Below, piece by piece: positions 39,304 to 53,703 of a DNA stretch of 64,000 nucleotides (positions within the stretch are counted from its first letter, which is position 1; each line of letters starts with the position of its first letter). Origin of the DNA: Cucumis sativus. Taxonomy: Eukaryota; Streptophyta; Magnoliopsida; Cucurbitales; Cucurbitaceae. The stretch is taken from contig NC_026657.2 in the NCBI RefSeq assembly GCF_000004075.3, forward strand, positions 8,928,001 through 8,992,000, written 5' to 3'. The notes under the pieces were generated by a model, which saw only the letters and a program-made list of their open reading frames with translations, had not been told where the DNA came from and made no database searches. A program made the position numbers and the translations under genes.

Positions 39304-41996
39304 TGGATCTTGAAGCTATAAGGGTTGTTTGAAAATTTATCTTTAAGAACTATAATCCAAAGATGTGTAAAAAGCTACTATAAATATATACATTTTGGTA
39401 TCACTTTTAACAAACTCATGTTTTTTGAAGGAAGATTAATTTCATTTTATTAAAAAGAAACAATGATTGTACACTAAAGGAAAACAAGAAAAAAGAAACA
39501 AGTTTGAAAAAATAGTTATTTAATATGTTTTCACTGTATCTATGTTTTGAAAAACAAAAAAGAAATGTTTTTGGCCTATTCATTTGACATTTTGCCCTGA
39601 CAGCTCATTACCTTTCAGCTCTCCTTTCTAACATCTTCTAGTAACAACTTTCTTGAATGAGGGGACAATTGATTGAGCATATTTTCACAAACAACTCTCC
39701 TTCTTCCATCTGTTCACACTGAGGAAAACCCAAAGAAGCAGCCCCAGTGAGAAGAGATTGTCACATGAATTAGGAAGCTCTCTCACCAAATTCTAAAGGT
39801 CAAATTCTTTTCCCAATCACCAAGAACTCACCTCATTTTGCAGAGGAAGAAACAAAGTTGTTGTCATGGTTGGGCTCATGATTTTCCTTGAGGCAGTAAA
39901 CAAAAACTTTCAACTCTTTTCCTTTCAACTTTGAAATTCACGTTCTCTATCACATTATATTGTTCCACCTCAAACATCACATTAGAATAGAAAAAAAAAT
40001 TACCCTTGAAAGAAAACATGTCATTCAGCTCATTGACCATTCATCACTATCAAAACATGTTTGTTTTGTGTATGGTGTGTGTGTTTGAGCTCAAAGTACA
40101 TTACAGTCTACTCATTTTCTTCCTTTTCTAAGTCAATTTCCTTTAATGTTCATATAAAATCAATACTGTCGATTCACCCTAAAACAGATCTAAATCCGAC
40201 CAAGGCCTCACCATCTTTGGCATTTCATCAAACAGGTACAAGCAAAAAGTTCAACCTGCTGTTCCAACTGCTCTTACTACGCATATGTCAGATTTCAGCT
40301 CATGAAACATAATTCATTTGGTTTGATTTACAAAAGTAGTTCCAAAGTAAATAATAACAATGAAATCTTTACATACAAACTAACCATCATAGGAAGCTAA
40401 TGAGTTCAATCCCTGTGACCATATCAAGGATTTAATATTCTATGAGTTTTCTTAGCACCAAAATACTGTAAAGACAGAGGTTGTTTAAAGAGATAAGTTG
40501 AAATACATATAAGTTGATCCAAACAAACATGGATATTAAAAAAAAAAGAAAAAAAAGTTCTTATCAAAGGAACTAAGCAAGTAAAGGGGAAAAAAAGAAG
40601 AATCAATAGTAAGCTAATGGACAAAGAAGGCAATGACAACTTCCCTTTGACTAAACTATATTAAGTTTACCTGAAATCCTCCCCAACTTTGCTGAAACGT
40701 GTAGGCCTACTTTTATTTATATATGAAAGAAAAGGAATTTTCTTTCTTCTCTGGAGCGTTGGCCAAGGTTAGTGGCTCGGCCCTCCAACCATATACTGTT
40801 TCAAAACACTAATTGCAAATTACCTTTCAATATGATAAAAAGAAAAAAATGGGAACACTTTTCAAACATAACAAAAAAAAAAAAAGTTAAAACTATTTAC
40901 CAAATATATCAAAATCTATCACATTCTTTAGAGTTCATTTAACTTTTAGTTTCAATTCTTTTTTGTTGTTCATAAGAGTTTCTCTAAAACTAAACTATGC
41001 AACCTCTTAGTTTGAATTTGAGTACAACCTACAGTGAGAGGATTTGAAGGGTTACTTTTTTTTTAAAAGGAAACAGCAACACAACAACAAACTAAAGGAC
41101 TATAATACGAAAGTGGGCATATCTAAACTTGCATCTAATACGTGTTAGTGAGTGTTTTCGAATCTCCTTCTACTGTACTTCAGAAAAACATGACATCAAG
41201 AGCCACCAAAGATGAAAACCACTTAAAGTAGGGAGTTTGGCAAGAGAGTGCACTCAAAAATTGTATCCGCGAAAGGATGCAAGTGGGGGATACCGAGCTC
41301 TTACAAAATTGGTAAAATTGGCCACCTACACACAATATGATTCCACTACGACATTCAAAGTTTAGTTGATGGTACAAGTGTAATCTCTTCATAAGTAGCC
41401 ATCGTTTCGAGGAACTAGTTGAGTTACATCTATCAAATGTTCATTTTGTCACCTTTTTATTAAGATTCAGTAACATACGTAGATAGTTATTCAAACTTTG
41501 ATGTAATACTTGTTCATTGTTTTTTTTTTTTCTTTTGGCCATTAAAATTCTTGAGCTGGAATGATACTTCAATCTAGCTTGATCTATGCTTTCGAGCTAA
41601 GATGACAGAGTCTTAAAAAAGCTCAATCATAATGTCATGAAAGGAAAATTTATCCTTAAATGAGAAAATCAACCCTAATTTAACTATTTACAGCATTACA
41701 AGAAAATAGCATAATTAAAATTAATCTAGATTAAGAATATAACTAAACATACTAATTTTCTTAATTTATGTGTTCTAGAAACCAATGGCATTTATTGATT
41801 TTCTTGAAGAATCCACATTACCCATTTTATTGGTTTCTTCTATTCTTGAAATTACATCCTAATTGACAAATTCCTAATTAGGGTTTAGGTAATATCCTTC
41901 TTAATTAGATTTGGTTGGTAGGAATTCTCTTATGATTGAATCACATTGAAAAATATTTGAAGCAACGAAAAAAGAAGAGTTTGAAACTGTCGGAAA
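39304..41996. other. Spacer between divergent SERINC and ING1 genes
   Basis: A head-to-head spacer of 2.7 kb. The stretch at 39.6-39.9 kb is less AT-rich and could be leader sequence of the SERINC gene. No convincing coding frame on either strand. Confidence 0.5.
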
Positions 41997-42045
41997 TGGG
42001 CCTTGGGGCCTTAGGTGTGGTGGGTTGGAATAATGGGCCAGCCCA
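41997..42045 (+). promoter_or_regulatory. Site II motifs in the ING1 promoter
   Basis: TGGGCC at 41997 and 42034 and GCCCA at 42041, some 215-260 bases before the ING1 start codon, the usual position of TCP-bound site II elements in housekeeping plant promoters. Confidence 0.55.
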
Positions 42046-42257
42046 ACACTAAAAAGAATGTTACGTAGGAGGAAGAAATCGAAGGGGTAAATCCGTCAAT
42101 TAGTATAAAACCGTTCAATTTCTAGGGCTTGGTGGTCGTTGCATCAATGGCGGGAAGATTCGGGGGATAAGAAATCCGCCAAAATTCTCTGACATCTTTT
42201 TTTCTTTTCTTTTTTTTTCCGATTTAAAACCTTTGAATTCATTTCCATTTTCCTCAC

Positions 42258-44619
42258 ATGTCTTTCCTCGAAGAATTTCAAGCCAGTACGTATCATCTTC
42301 TCCCCCTTCTTTTCCTTTGCGGCAATTTCTCTTGATTCATAACTGTTTCAAAACCCTATCTCCTTAATTAATTACTCTACTACTTTCTTTGTTTTTATCC
42401 GATTAATTTGTACTATATGTTTCTGTTATTTCGTTATGTGCCCTGTTCTCGATTTATAGTAATTTCTTTCTGCTCTGGTTCTAGGATTGTAATCCTTTTG
42501 TGGGTGAAAATTTATTCCCTTTTTTTGCGTTTTGAATGTTTGGGTTAGATAAAGTTTAGTATAATATTAGAAAGAAAGGTAAATGAAGTTTTGAAAATTT
42601 GGGTTTGATAAAGTTAACAACAATGAGATTTTACATTTTCTTATTTTACCTTTTATACAGACCTGGAATCACTACCCAACATTCTTCAAAAGAAGTATGC
42701 TCTGCTGCATGATTTAGATCAAAGTTTGCAAGGTATGCTTCTTCGTTCATTTGCGATGTGCAATTAGTTTTCTAGATGGCTTTATTATTATCTTATTCGT
42801 TTCTCCTCTCTTTTTCTTTCTTGATTTTTTTTTTTTTTTTTTTTTTGTGGATGTGGGAATATGTTAATACTCCAAAATCGTTTAATGGTCTCCTTTATAT
42901 TGTCACTGTTATTGTACTTTATGGTGGCATATGTGTTTGGGGATTTTCAAGAATGTTGCTACATTTGTGAATGCAGGACTAGTGAAACAGAATGAGCAAC
43001 GCTGTGAGCAAGAAATTGAGGATATTAAGCGGGGAGTTAAATGTGGTAATATTACTCCAGATACTTCACTCATTCGATTCTCTGATGAAGCTCTTGATGA
43101 ACAGAAGCATAGCATCAGAATTGCTGACGAAAAGGTTGCTCTTGCTGTTCAGGCATATGATTTGGTATGTGAAGCGTCTTTGAAACCTTTCTATGTAGTG
43201 TGTTTTAACAGATTGCGTGGGTGACTTTGAACAGAGCCACACTGTACTTTATTATAATGATTAGGATATTAATTTTCTGCTTAGAATGTTTCAAGTTAAA
43301 CTAAGGAAAGAAAAAAAAAATTAGTTTGACCATTTTTATAAAATGCAAGCAGGGTGTATGATGTTTAATGCTTGTAATGAATGTTCTATGTTTGCAGTTT
43401 TCCTTCCCTACATCTTGCTTAGAAAAGATCATTGCAAAAGCACCTTCATATTTATCATTGTCATTGACTAACATGTAGAGAGAGGGGGAAGAAGTCTCCC
43501 AGGTTTCTCGTGTAGTCTCAAATCTCAATGACTAACACAGAAACTAGTACCTCATCCTTGACCTCCAGCAGCTTCAACGATATTTTTAGCTTTTTTATCA
43601 TCTGTAACTAAGGATGTTTTGTGTGTGTTTTCTTTTGTTATTTGACTAGAAAAAAGACAGGTCTTCTTCTTGTTGTTTGAATGTTTACCTCTTCCATTTA
43701 TTTGTATTGTGCTTCAGGTAGATACCCACATACAACAGCTTGACCAGTATTTGAAGAATTTTGATGAAAAGCTTCGTCACGGTAATATCTTTGTTTCTAC
43801 CTTTGATATCTTCTATTATTATGATTCCCTAGGCTCCTACCAATATGGAGTATAAAAGCATTTATCTTACTCATTTTGGGTCTAACTCCTCTCTTCTATA
43901 TATCATTGTTATTTGCAGAAAGAGGAACTGCTGCCGCTACTGGGTTACCAGCTTCAAGTGTAGATGTTAACACAAAATCTGGACGGGGAACAGAAGGTGG
44001 TAGAGGTGGGCGTAAAAAGTAAGATAATTTCATACTTACGTCAATGTGTGTATTTCACATGAACGATGTTGAAACTATTTGCCGACAAATGACACCAATT
44101 ACTTAGGAGGTGCATAATTAATTACTTAGGAGGTGCATAATTACTTTAGACAATCATTGTTTGTGATGAATTGGAGATAATAGTACATCCTATAGTAACA
44201 TTTATTGTAGGCATGTTTAGCAAGAAATTGAGGACATCTTCAATAATGAGACTATTTTCTGCAGAAGAAATGGCCAAGCTGCAGCTGCAACAACAGAAGC
44301 ACCAACTACGGCAAATCCCACAGGAATGGAACTTGAACTACCAGTTGATCCAAATGAACCAACTTACTGTCTCTGCAACCAAGTTAGTTACGGGGAGATG
44401 GTTGCCTGTGATAATCCAAATGTATTTACCATCCTTTCCTCCCACTATTTCCAAATTTTTTTGGTGGTTTGAGTCTATAAGCTAACACATTATTCTCTTT
44501 CATACCAGTGCAAAATCGAATGGTTTCATTTTGGCTGTGTTGGTCTAAAAGAACAACCAAAAGGAAAATGGTACTGTTCAGATTGTGCAGGCTCCAAAGG
44601 TCGCCGAAAAGGCAGGTGA
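42258..44619 (+). CDS. ING1: PHD finger protein ING1 (histone H3K4me3 reader)
   Basis: Seven exons (42258..42285, 42661..42732, 42977..43164, 43718..43781, 43919..44018, 44265..44421, 44509..44619) give 239 residues, close to Arabidopsis ING1 (about 234). The N-terminal ING helical domain spans about residues 1-110 ([21 protein letters not shown], then [22 protein letters not shown]). A Gly/Arg- and Thr-rich linker with a basic R-G-G-R-K-K-R patch follows. The C-terminal PHD finger has its zinc ligands: Y-C-L-C, V-A-C-D-N-P-N-C, W-F-H-F-G-C-V and Y-C-S-D-C. The aromatic Tyr before C-L-C, the Met of G-E-M-V and the Trp of E-W-F-H fit an H3K4me3 cage. ING proteins sit in histone acetyltransferase (NuA4-type) complexes in the nucleus. 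A poly(A) signal AATAAA is near 45.15 kb. ING2 is the alternative; the length and short linker favour ING1. Confidence 0.93.
44098..44143. repeat. Perfect 23-bp tandem duplication in an ING1 intron
   Basis: Two identical units beginning ATTACTTAGGAGGTGCAT sit head to tail (44098-44120, 44121-44143) in intron 5 of ING1, away from the splice sites. Confidence 0.95.
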
Positions 44620-46325
44620 TACAGGTATCAATCAGGAGTCTCCTGTCTAAATTTGTATGAAATACATTAAATTCAAATGTTACTGCAGATCCTGCTCAGC
44701 TAGAGCTAGTCCATAAATTACTTGCAATCCATGTAAATTCTGTTTTTGTTTTAATGCTGCTGTTAGTGGCCACGAAAGTTTTGAATTTGTAGAATCTTTG
44801 ACAGTAGATCCAGATCATTAGTGCCCTTTTCTCCCTTTCCCAATCCTGGGAGGTCGATCAAGTTTCTGCCAGAACGGGTCAACTCATGATAATTGAAGTG
44901 GGCCTTAACCATTAGTGGGCAATACTCAATAAAATACTGCTGTTCACTGTAAAACGCACTGATCGGAACCGGAACCGGAGCTACATGGTTGGGGATAAAA
45001 AGGGAGATGCCTAGATATCTTTGTTTGTTCGTTATGTGGGGACTCGAGGTATCCAATTTTTACCCATATGTCTTGTCCCATATTTGTTACTCAACTAAAG
45101 TATAATTTATCTGTAATGGTTCATTTCTGTATATTAATTTGTCCAATAAAGTTATTTTGAGTTCAGTTGATGTCAAATGGATGTGTATGCATTGGCATTC
45201 AATATGAAGAACTGAATTCGGTCATAAAAGATAGCTGTGATTTGTAGATGAGTGAAGTAATGATATCAATATCTTCATATAGGAGAAGTTAGCATATACC
45301 CGATTATTTTGGGGTCCGGGGTTTAAATTTTCATACTTCGCATTTTTATCCTCGAAGGAAAAAACAAAAGAAAGGAAAACTAGGCTTTGATTGTAAGCAT
45401 CTACAGTATCGTCCTCATTTATGTGGTTTCATAGGGACATCCGTCGTTTTATTTTAATACTGAAAAGCAAAGAAGACAGGTTTATGCATTTCTACACTGT
45501 GACAGATCCTTCTATGTTTCATATTCGACATTTTCTATATCAAAACAGAGAGAAAGTACACATTAGCCAGTCATGCAGAGTGCTAGTTTAGAATATTTGC
45601 TCGTTTTTTCTTCTTGGCCTTTATTTGAAGGTTATGAATAGAGTGATCAATTGATATATTCTAATATTGCATTTAGTAGAAATGAACAATTTTTAAATTT
45701 TCAAGAAGATTCTAATTTGGTTCTCATGTTTGTTTAATGTCTCTAGGGAATCTTTAGACTTAGTCTATTGTTGTGTGCATGACAACTCTATATTCCTTTT
45801 TTTTTAGTAGGATCCCTTTACTCAAGTCCTTTTGAGTTTCATAAAATTGGAATTTCAGTATACAATCCTGACATTTAGGGTTTAAGTCATCAATAAAAGT
45901 AGTTCAGGAGTATGGTTGAAATTGAAAATTTAAAAAATATATCTGAAACAAAAGTACTAATAGTGCTAACGAAAAATTGGCCATCGGAGAATTTTTCAAA
46001 AGTTTAAAGATCTCTACTTACGAGTTTTGATTTCATACATTTGTTCTTTGATTTATTGTTATGTATTTTTGGTACTTAGTAAAATGATATTTGAACTTTT
46101 AGTCTCAAGATAAGTATTTATGTCTTTATCTTTATGTCAATTACTCGCTGTTTGAATATACTTATAATATTTAACAATTTAAAAAGAATAAGAAAATTTA
46201 GCAAGCAATCTAGAAGATAGAATACAATGTAAATCAAAGCTATTATTTTAATCTTATTTAGAGCATAGTATAAAATGATGTTCTTTGTATGCTACAATAG
46301 CAACCTAGAACACCCTCCATTAAAG
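44620..46325. other. ING1 3' flank and GST promoter region
   Basis: The first 530 bases are probably the ING1 3' untranslated region (AATAAA near 45147). The rest is AT-rich with no gene seen. Confidence 0.5.
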
Positions 46326-47451
46326 ATGGAAGAAGTGAAACTCCATGGGATGTGGGCAAGTCCTTTTGTTTACAGAGTGAAATGGGGTTTGGAGCTTAAG
46401 GGTATACCTTACGAATACGTGGAAGAAGACATTGCTAACAAAACTTCATTGTTGCTTCACTACAATCCTATTCACAAGAAGGTTCCTGTGCTTGTCCATG
46501 GTGGAAAACCAGTGTGTGAGTCCATCATCATCCTCGAATACATCGATGAAATATGGCCTCAATATCCTCTCTTTCCTGTCCATCCTTTTGATAGAGCAGC
46601 AACTCGCTTTTGGATTAAATATGCTGACAATAAGGTCCTTTAAATTTTCTTACTTTTGTTCATGTAGTTTGAGCATTAGGTAGGTTCCATTCCTCACTTA
46701 GTGCATTCATTTCTATCCCTCATGTTAAAGAAATAATTTAATTAAGTCACGTTTTGTTAAATAGTAAATATAGACGAAGTTTCATAGATCAAACTTAATT
46801 ATATCCTAAACTTGAAGACTAGGTTCCACAATTTTGAAACTTTTTTAATTTAGAAAGTAAGATTGATTGATTTTTTACTCAAATTTCAAGATCAAAAGTC
46901 ACATCTTTTACAAAATTGTATAAAATATCTAATAGAAACTCAATCAATCTTTATCGGTAGGATCAAGGTCTTTATTTAGTTTTTGAAAGTTTGACGATAT
47001 CCAAACTTTCAATTTAATTTTCTTAAACTAGGAAAAAAAAACTTTATGATTCGCAAAAAAAATAGTAACATGAAGAAGAAATTGGCAGTTGTTTGGAAGT
47101 CGGCTTCTGTTCGGTTCCAGCAGCAGCGAAGAAGAGGAAAAGGCTAAGGCGGAGGGTCTCGAATTCCTGAGAACAATCGAAGAACAATGCCTTGGCGACA
47201 AGAAATTCTTCGCCGGAGAGGAGATCGGCGCCTTGGATTTGGCGTTCGGAGGAATAGCGCACTGGCTACCAGTTCTTGAACAAATTACAGGAACCAAACT
47301 TCTGAACGCCGATCAGTTCCCTCGCTTGTACGCTTGGACCCAAAACTTCAAGGAATCTGCTGTCATCAGAGATAACCTGCCGGACGCCCAGAAGTTGGCC
47401 GCGCTTTACAACGCCCTGCGCCACAAGCAGCTGCGATCTGCTGCAGAGTAA
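46326..47451 (+). CDS. GSTU: Tau-class glutathione S-transferase, array copy 1
   Basis: Two exons, 46326..46634 and 47089..47451, encode 223 residues, the usual tau-class size and the usual single intron after the Asn-Lys at the end of the N-terminal domain. Tau GSTs are cytosolic plant enzymes that join glutathione to herbicides and reactive metabolites. Thioredoxin-like domain: V-K-L-H-G-M-W with catalytic Ser12 in S-P-F, then glutathione-binding K-K-V-P-V-L at 51-56 and E-S at 65-66. The helical C-terminal domain carries G-D-K-K-F-F-A-G and the D-L-A-F-G segment. I chose the ATG opening M-E-E-V-K-L-H; an upstream in-frame ATG at 46275 adds an unrelated extension. The donor reads AAG/GTCCTT, a poor splice consensus compared with GTAT or GTAA in its neighbours, so splicing efficiency is worth checking. 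It is separated from the rest of the array by an F-box gene. Confidence 0.92.
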
Positions 47452-48272
47452 CCGATCTTCATAGATGTCTGATTTGGATCCTAATTCTATTCGAAAATAT
47501 GTTCTTGTGGGTTGAAATTTCTGGAAAAACTATAAAAATAAAAGATTCAAATAAATTGTTTAAATTAATATAAACAAACATTTCTGCTTCTTCAAATAAG
47601 TTATACTATATTTCTGCTGGGTGAAATATACCCACTCAAATACTAGGTTGCAAACAGAAGCTATAAACTTAAGAATGTACGAATTATGACATACAGATTG
47701 ACATGACAAAGGTGTTAAGAATTTGAAGATGTGTATGAACTATGAACAAAACGTGATGGCAGATGATGGTCTTTGCTTGTAAGGCATTAAGCAATGACAT
47801 TTCAAGACACTCAGTCACCAGATTTTCGCCATTGATTGATTCGATTCAGCTTGTCAAGGAGAGTAGAAGCTTTTGTTGCAATCCTGTTAATGTTGTTTGT
47901 TTTCTCAAAGAAAAACAAAAAACAAAGTAAAGTTAGTGTTAGGATATCCTGTAAATGAAATATATTAAAATATAAGAAGTAACTATTGAAACCTTCCTCT
48001 CGAGTGTACACATACAAGCCCTAACTTCCTATCTAATTATTTTTATACCCTTACGTTACGTAACAATAACAATTAAGAAATAACATCTAAATACATTCTC
48101 TCTATGAAAAAACTAACAATAGCAATTAAGAAGTCCTAGAAACATACAAAGCTACTCCCATTTGTAGGCAAAGGACCAAACGAACATGTGATCCAACCCA
48201 ACTCCTTTCCTATGCTATACTATACTGCCAAGAATTCTGTACACAAACGAGCAATTTTATCACCAGCTGGTG
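47452..48272. other. Spacer between convergent GST copy 1 and F-box gene
   Basis: Probably two facing 3' untranslated regions. No gene or named repeat seen. Confidence 0.6.
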
Positions 48273-51247
48273 TTAAAGTGGACCCGTCCCGCCAGTCTTT
48301 TCAGGATCGGCTATGCTCGAGTACGAGGTGAAGTGATTCGACATCCTCCAGCTCCAATCTTCATTCCTTGACACAAACATTCGTGGCCATCTGTTTATTC
48401 TAACATAGTGTTCTCTGATCTCCCCATCACCAACAAAACTTGTAACGGTAGAAAAGCAGCTTTCATGGCCACCCCATACTCTATCATCAGGATCTGCAGT
48501 TTGGGTACCATCGGGATGGAAATAACGGCGCATGAGAGGGTGGCTTCCTTGCCAATACGGATCAAGATCTCGCCAGTATACTGGAGCTTCCTGAAGGAAA
48601 CAGAAATTAACCTACCAGATATTATGAATCAATTTTCCCCTTCAGGAAAGGTGCCTTGTAGATTTGTTGCACATGAACTCTAGATACATTAGCATCTAAG
48701 CAGAAGATTGGTAGATTAGTTTAAAACCAGAACCAGCTGGCAGCTAGAGCACGCTAATAGAACCATGTAATACTATGAGCAGTAGTACTAGTACCTGTCA
48801 AATCGTTATTTGGACATACCCTCTAAATCACTAGTACGGCTGTCAATACTACAAGAACGAGCATAAAAATTCCACAAAGAAGCATGACACCACACAAATT
48901 TGAAAATGGACACACTATATACTATGAGAAGTACCTATGCTCCATAAACGTCCAGATACAGTTGGTAGTATGGGAGTTTTTTCAGGCATGTTTGACGTTT
49001 TATTATACAATCACTAGCATGGCTCTCCAAATAGTGAGGATCATCCATGAAATTGGTATTGCCAAAGCATCCATCACCAGCCATTTAACTTTTAAAGATA
49101 AGATAAAATTAGATGTAGATAGCATGAAGCGTTGTACAATGCCAATGGTATGGTGTAGAAGAGATAGAAGGTGATCAAATTTGTAGAGGATATGTTAATA
49201 ACATAGTCAGATTTAATCAATCCTAAAACACAAACATAAAAGTCATCCACTTAATTAAAGTATCCTTCTCTCTCAACCAGGCTTCATGTCATCACATAAT
49301 GGATAGCACAGAAAAAAGTTTTCATAACTGCATAAAAACTAGCATACCTTATTGAAGTGAAATTGCCAGGCATGATCGCATAAATCCTCCCTCATAATGC
49401 GAGTCTGATACAAGAAGTTAAACCCAGAAAAATTAATATCAAAGTATCCATGCTTGGGAGCACATGTGTAGAACATTTTTCTAAATTATTGATGATGAGA
49501 TTCAATAGGTGCCCTTGGTCATCCCAATTCCCAACTGCGGCCACACAACTACAAATTGAGTACCATTCATATATATGTATATGTAACAGCACACTCCCAC
49601 AACTATATTTGAGGGTGGAAAAAGAGACTTAACTCGTTTGCCATCCATAACGGATAATGAATAAGCGGCTAGCTTTGGAAGACCTCGGCTTTGCGCCAAT
49701 CTAGGAATGTGTGCTTTCCCGAGCCACAGTTCCATGCACTGAGAGAAAATTCAATAAATTATCTTACCAAATGTTCAATTATTTTTGCTGCTACACAATT
49801 TCAAAATTGTAAATTTTTTTATCTTCTATCCCAGTGTCTAATAAGACATGACAGGCAGCCATAATGATCCCATGTGCATACACAGGAATGGACCGACCCA
49901 AATCAATTCTGTACGAACGAGACCCAACCCGACCCGGTTCAAAATCCAAACCAGGTTGGGTTTGGACTGTTTATATATATATATAAATAAGAAAACACAA
50001 ACCAGTTCTTGAATAAAGCAGCCATTAGAAAAAGCCAAGAAACTTTCCAACCTCCAGAGACTTAGCATTGCACACAACCAATAAACATGAAATTATCACT
50101 CTTACTAAGAGAGATATGAACTTCTTGGGTTCAACTTCAACTCTTGTTCATATAAAGAGTTTATGTATGTAATCATATCACAATAACATCTAATACTTGC
50201 GGTTACGCAAAGTAACTACTAACTAAAACACATCTTCAAATTCCAAACAGTTACTAAGGGCCTAAAAGAAGACAGAAATTTAGAAAATAATTTTGAATAC
50301 CTTCCAAACATGCCTAAACAAGCTCATGACATTACGTTGTAGATATAAGTCAAAACTATGCACACGCAATTTCATATCATTAAAGGGCGAGAGAAGGATA
50401 CTACAACCTAAGTATTTCTCCAAAGGATTACATGATGCCAATTCCGTATCTAGGAAATTTTGATTGTCTACCCAAAATACTATGAATACACATCGATAAT
50501 TTTAGTAGGCTTAAAGCACTTGACCAATCCCAAAACCGTCTAAACTCACACTTGGATAGAGTCGAGGAAATGATTTGAAGATAAATTTTCAATATCCCGG
50601 ACAAATAATTCAAATTAACGTGAGAGAGATTGAACTACAAATGAACTATATGCAGTTGGTTATGAACCTATGATCCATCGATGTAAGAAAGGCCAAATTC
50701 AGCAGAGAAGGCCACAGGCTACATAAATTAAAGATTCAGGACCTCGATGGGAGAGAAGATAACTCCATAAAACAAAACAGAAATGAAAGCTACAGAAACG
50801 AATCGAACTTCTAAATACAAAAAAACGAGTGACTCGATTCCATTCGCACTAGCCGCACAATTACTAACTACTAAAACTAACAAAACAGGTAATACCAAAA
50901 TCCAATTCCACAAAATCGAATTAAATCCTAAGCACACCATAACATCAACTAATTAACGAAGTGAAGACGCTGACCTTCGAACTCCATAGACGATCACTGG
51001 AAGCAACGGCGTACCAAGATCGAGAGACAGGGAGAGAAAGTGCCACGCTGCGTGCATCGAGGTAGCTCAGTATCGCCAATAATAGATCAGAACCTAAAAC
51101 CTCAAAAGGATCTTGGAGAAGTGGGTTTCTGGTTTTACTATTTTGTTGCCCACGTTCATCGGAGACAGTCTCTCGCTTCTTCTTCTTCTTCCTAGATTTC
51201 CACCGGGCTCCGCCGCCGAGGAAGTCGCTTTGCGCCATAAAATTCAA
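48273..51247 (-). CDS. F-box protein with plant-conserved C-terminal domain
   Basis: Four exons on the minus strand, 50975..51247, 49634..49738, 49348..49404 and 48273..48590, give 250 residues with all junctions in phase 0. F-box proteins are substrate receptors of SCF ubiquitin ligases, binding SKP1/ASK through the F-box. The N-terminus is basic (K-S-R-K-K-K-K-K-R, a possible nuclear signal). The F-box spans about residues 45-90 (L-G-S-D-L-L-L-A-I-L-S-Y-L-D, S-R-S-W-Y-A-V-A-S-S-D-R-L-W). The C-terminal half has W-R-D-L-D-P-Y-W, Y-F-H-P-D-G-T-Q-T, V-W-G-G-H-E-S-C, R-E-H-Y-V-R-I-N-R-W-P and D-W-S-W-R-M-S-N-H, which reads as a small conserved substrate-facing domain rather than LRR, Kelch or FBA repeats. 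I recognise this as a plant F-box type but not a named gene. A second ATG at 51238 is an alternative start. It interrupts the GST array. Confidence 0.85.
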
Positions 51248-52530
51248 AGCTGAAGAGGAGGGGAGAGGGGTTTATGAAGAGGATGAACGACCGGCGATTA
51301 ACACTGCAATCGGACCGACGTTGTTGAGGGAACGGCGGTTGCAAATAGTAATAGAGAAGATAGCAACCAAGCTTTGTTAAAAAATGTCTTTAAAATATCT
51401 AAACATAATATTGCTAAATTTAGAATATACTCTTAATTTGTATTTTTGTGGTTTGCTTAGATGTGTTGTAATAATACCTTTGAAAATTTTCATTTTTAGA
51501 ATAAGATTCATTTTCGCTTTCAAACTTATTTATTGGGTAAACTTTTTCAAAGTTTCCCTTTTAATTTGTTTCATTTTTAATTTTGATATTCAAACCTTGA
51601 AGTCTTTTTTTTTATATATATATATATATAAATATTTGAGAGAGATTTTCAAAATGAAAATTAATTTTCTATTTTTTAAAATTGTGTTTGCTTTCTATAT
51701 TCTAAAAGAATATTTGAACCAATAGTTAAATTCTAAAAAAACAACTTACCCTTAAAAATGAAAAATTAACTATCAACAACAATTGTAAGTAAAACTGTCG
51801 AAAACTCCACCGCCTCGTCACAAGCGATGAAAATTATACACATTGACAAATTTAATATAGGTTCAAGGATTTGAGCCTCCTCAACTTTATGCTATTTATA
51901 TAATGTAGATATATATAAAAATTGAAATAGTATCGATACAATAGCTTCGGAGCTCCATATTTTCGATATAATAAATTTTAATGAATTGAGTTAAGTTTTT
52001 CTTTTTTCAATTAATTAATTATTTTTTGTTTAAGAATGTATTTTCTTTTAATACAATTGAATTAGAGAAATTGAAACTTCTTACTCTATAATTACAACTA
52101 ACCAAGCTATTCTCTCTTTGTCCTTTCCACATGTACTATAAGATATGGAGGGTGCCATGTAACTTTTAAGTACTAAGAAACCATTATTAATGTGGTGGCC
52201 ACAAAACCAAAGTAAATATAAGCTATTCTCGTACTTATACACGATGTATTATATAATCACAAATATAGTATAAACTTATATTTAATTATTGATTTTTTTC
52301 ATTTTTTTACTAACTATGAACTTTAGAAACAAGTTCACAATTTGTTCTTGCATACAAACTACTTTTATAACAATCTAGTCATAAGACTTGTAGTGATTTG
52401 GGGTCTTGTGTGTCTTCGATTCTTCCTTTGGGGCTATTTTATTCAAGAAAACTTTAGAAGTATATATGGAATTATGAACTCCAAAGTTTAGTATTAATCA
52501 ATTCTTATGTGAAGAAAAGAAAAACTACTT
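51248..52530. other. Spacer: F-box promoter side and GST copy 2 3' flank
   Basis: AT-rich with an AT microsatellite near 51.61-51.63 kb. An open frame at 51.38-51.73 kb is AT-rich and composed of Phe/Ile/Leu/Lys codons; I regard it as chance. Confidence 0.5.
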
Positions 52531-53489
<959 letters not shown>

Positions 53490-53703
53490 TCAAAAGTACG
53501 AAAAATCCATCCACAAATGGTTTTAAAAATTACAATGTTTCATTGAATTTTTCGCTCCATTTAGTATTCTTAATTGAATAGTAAAGTATGAATGAATTAT
53601 TTAATTGAGTTGGTTTGAAATGTGTTTTCGGATGATTTTTAAATTGTAAACACTAAAATAAGTAGTCCAAAAAGCACTTGCAATATTACTATATAATATG
53701 TAA

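Noticed and set aside
51384-51725. 113-codon plus-strand frame
   Set aside because: Built almost entirely of Phe, Leu, Ile, Lys and Asn codons in AT-rich DNA, next to an AT microsatellite; typical chance frame.
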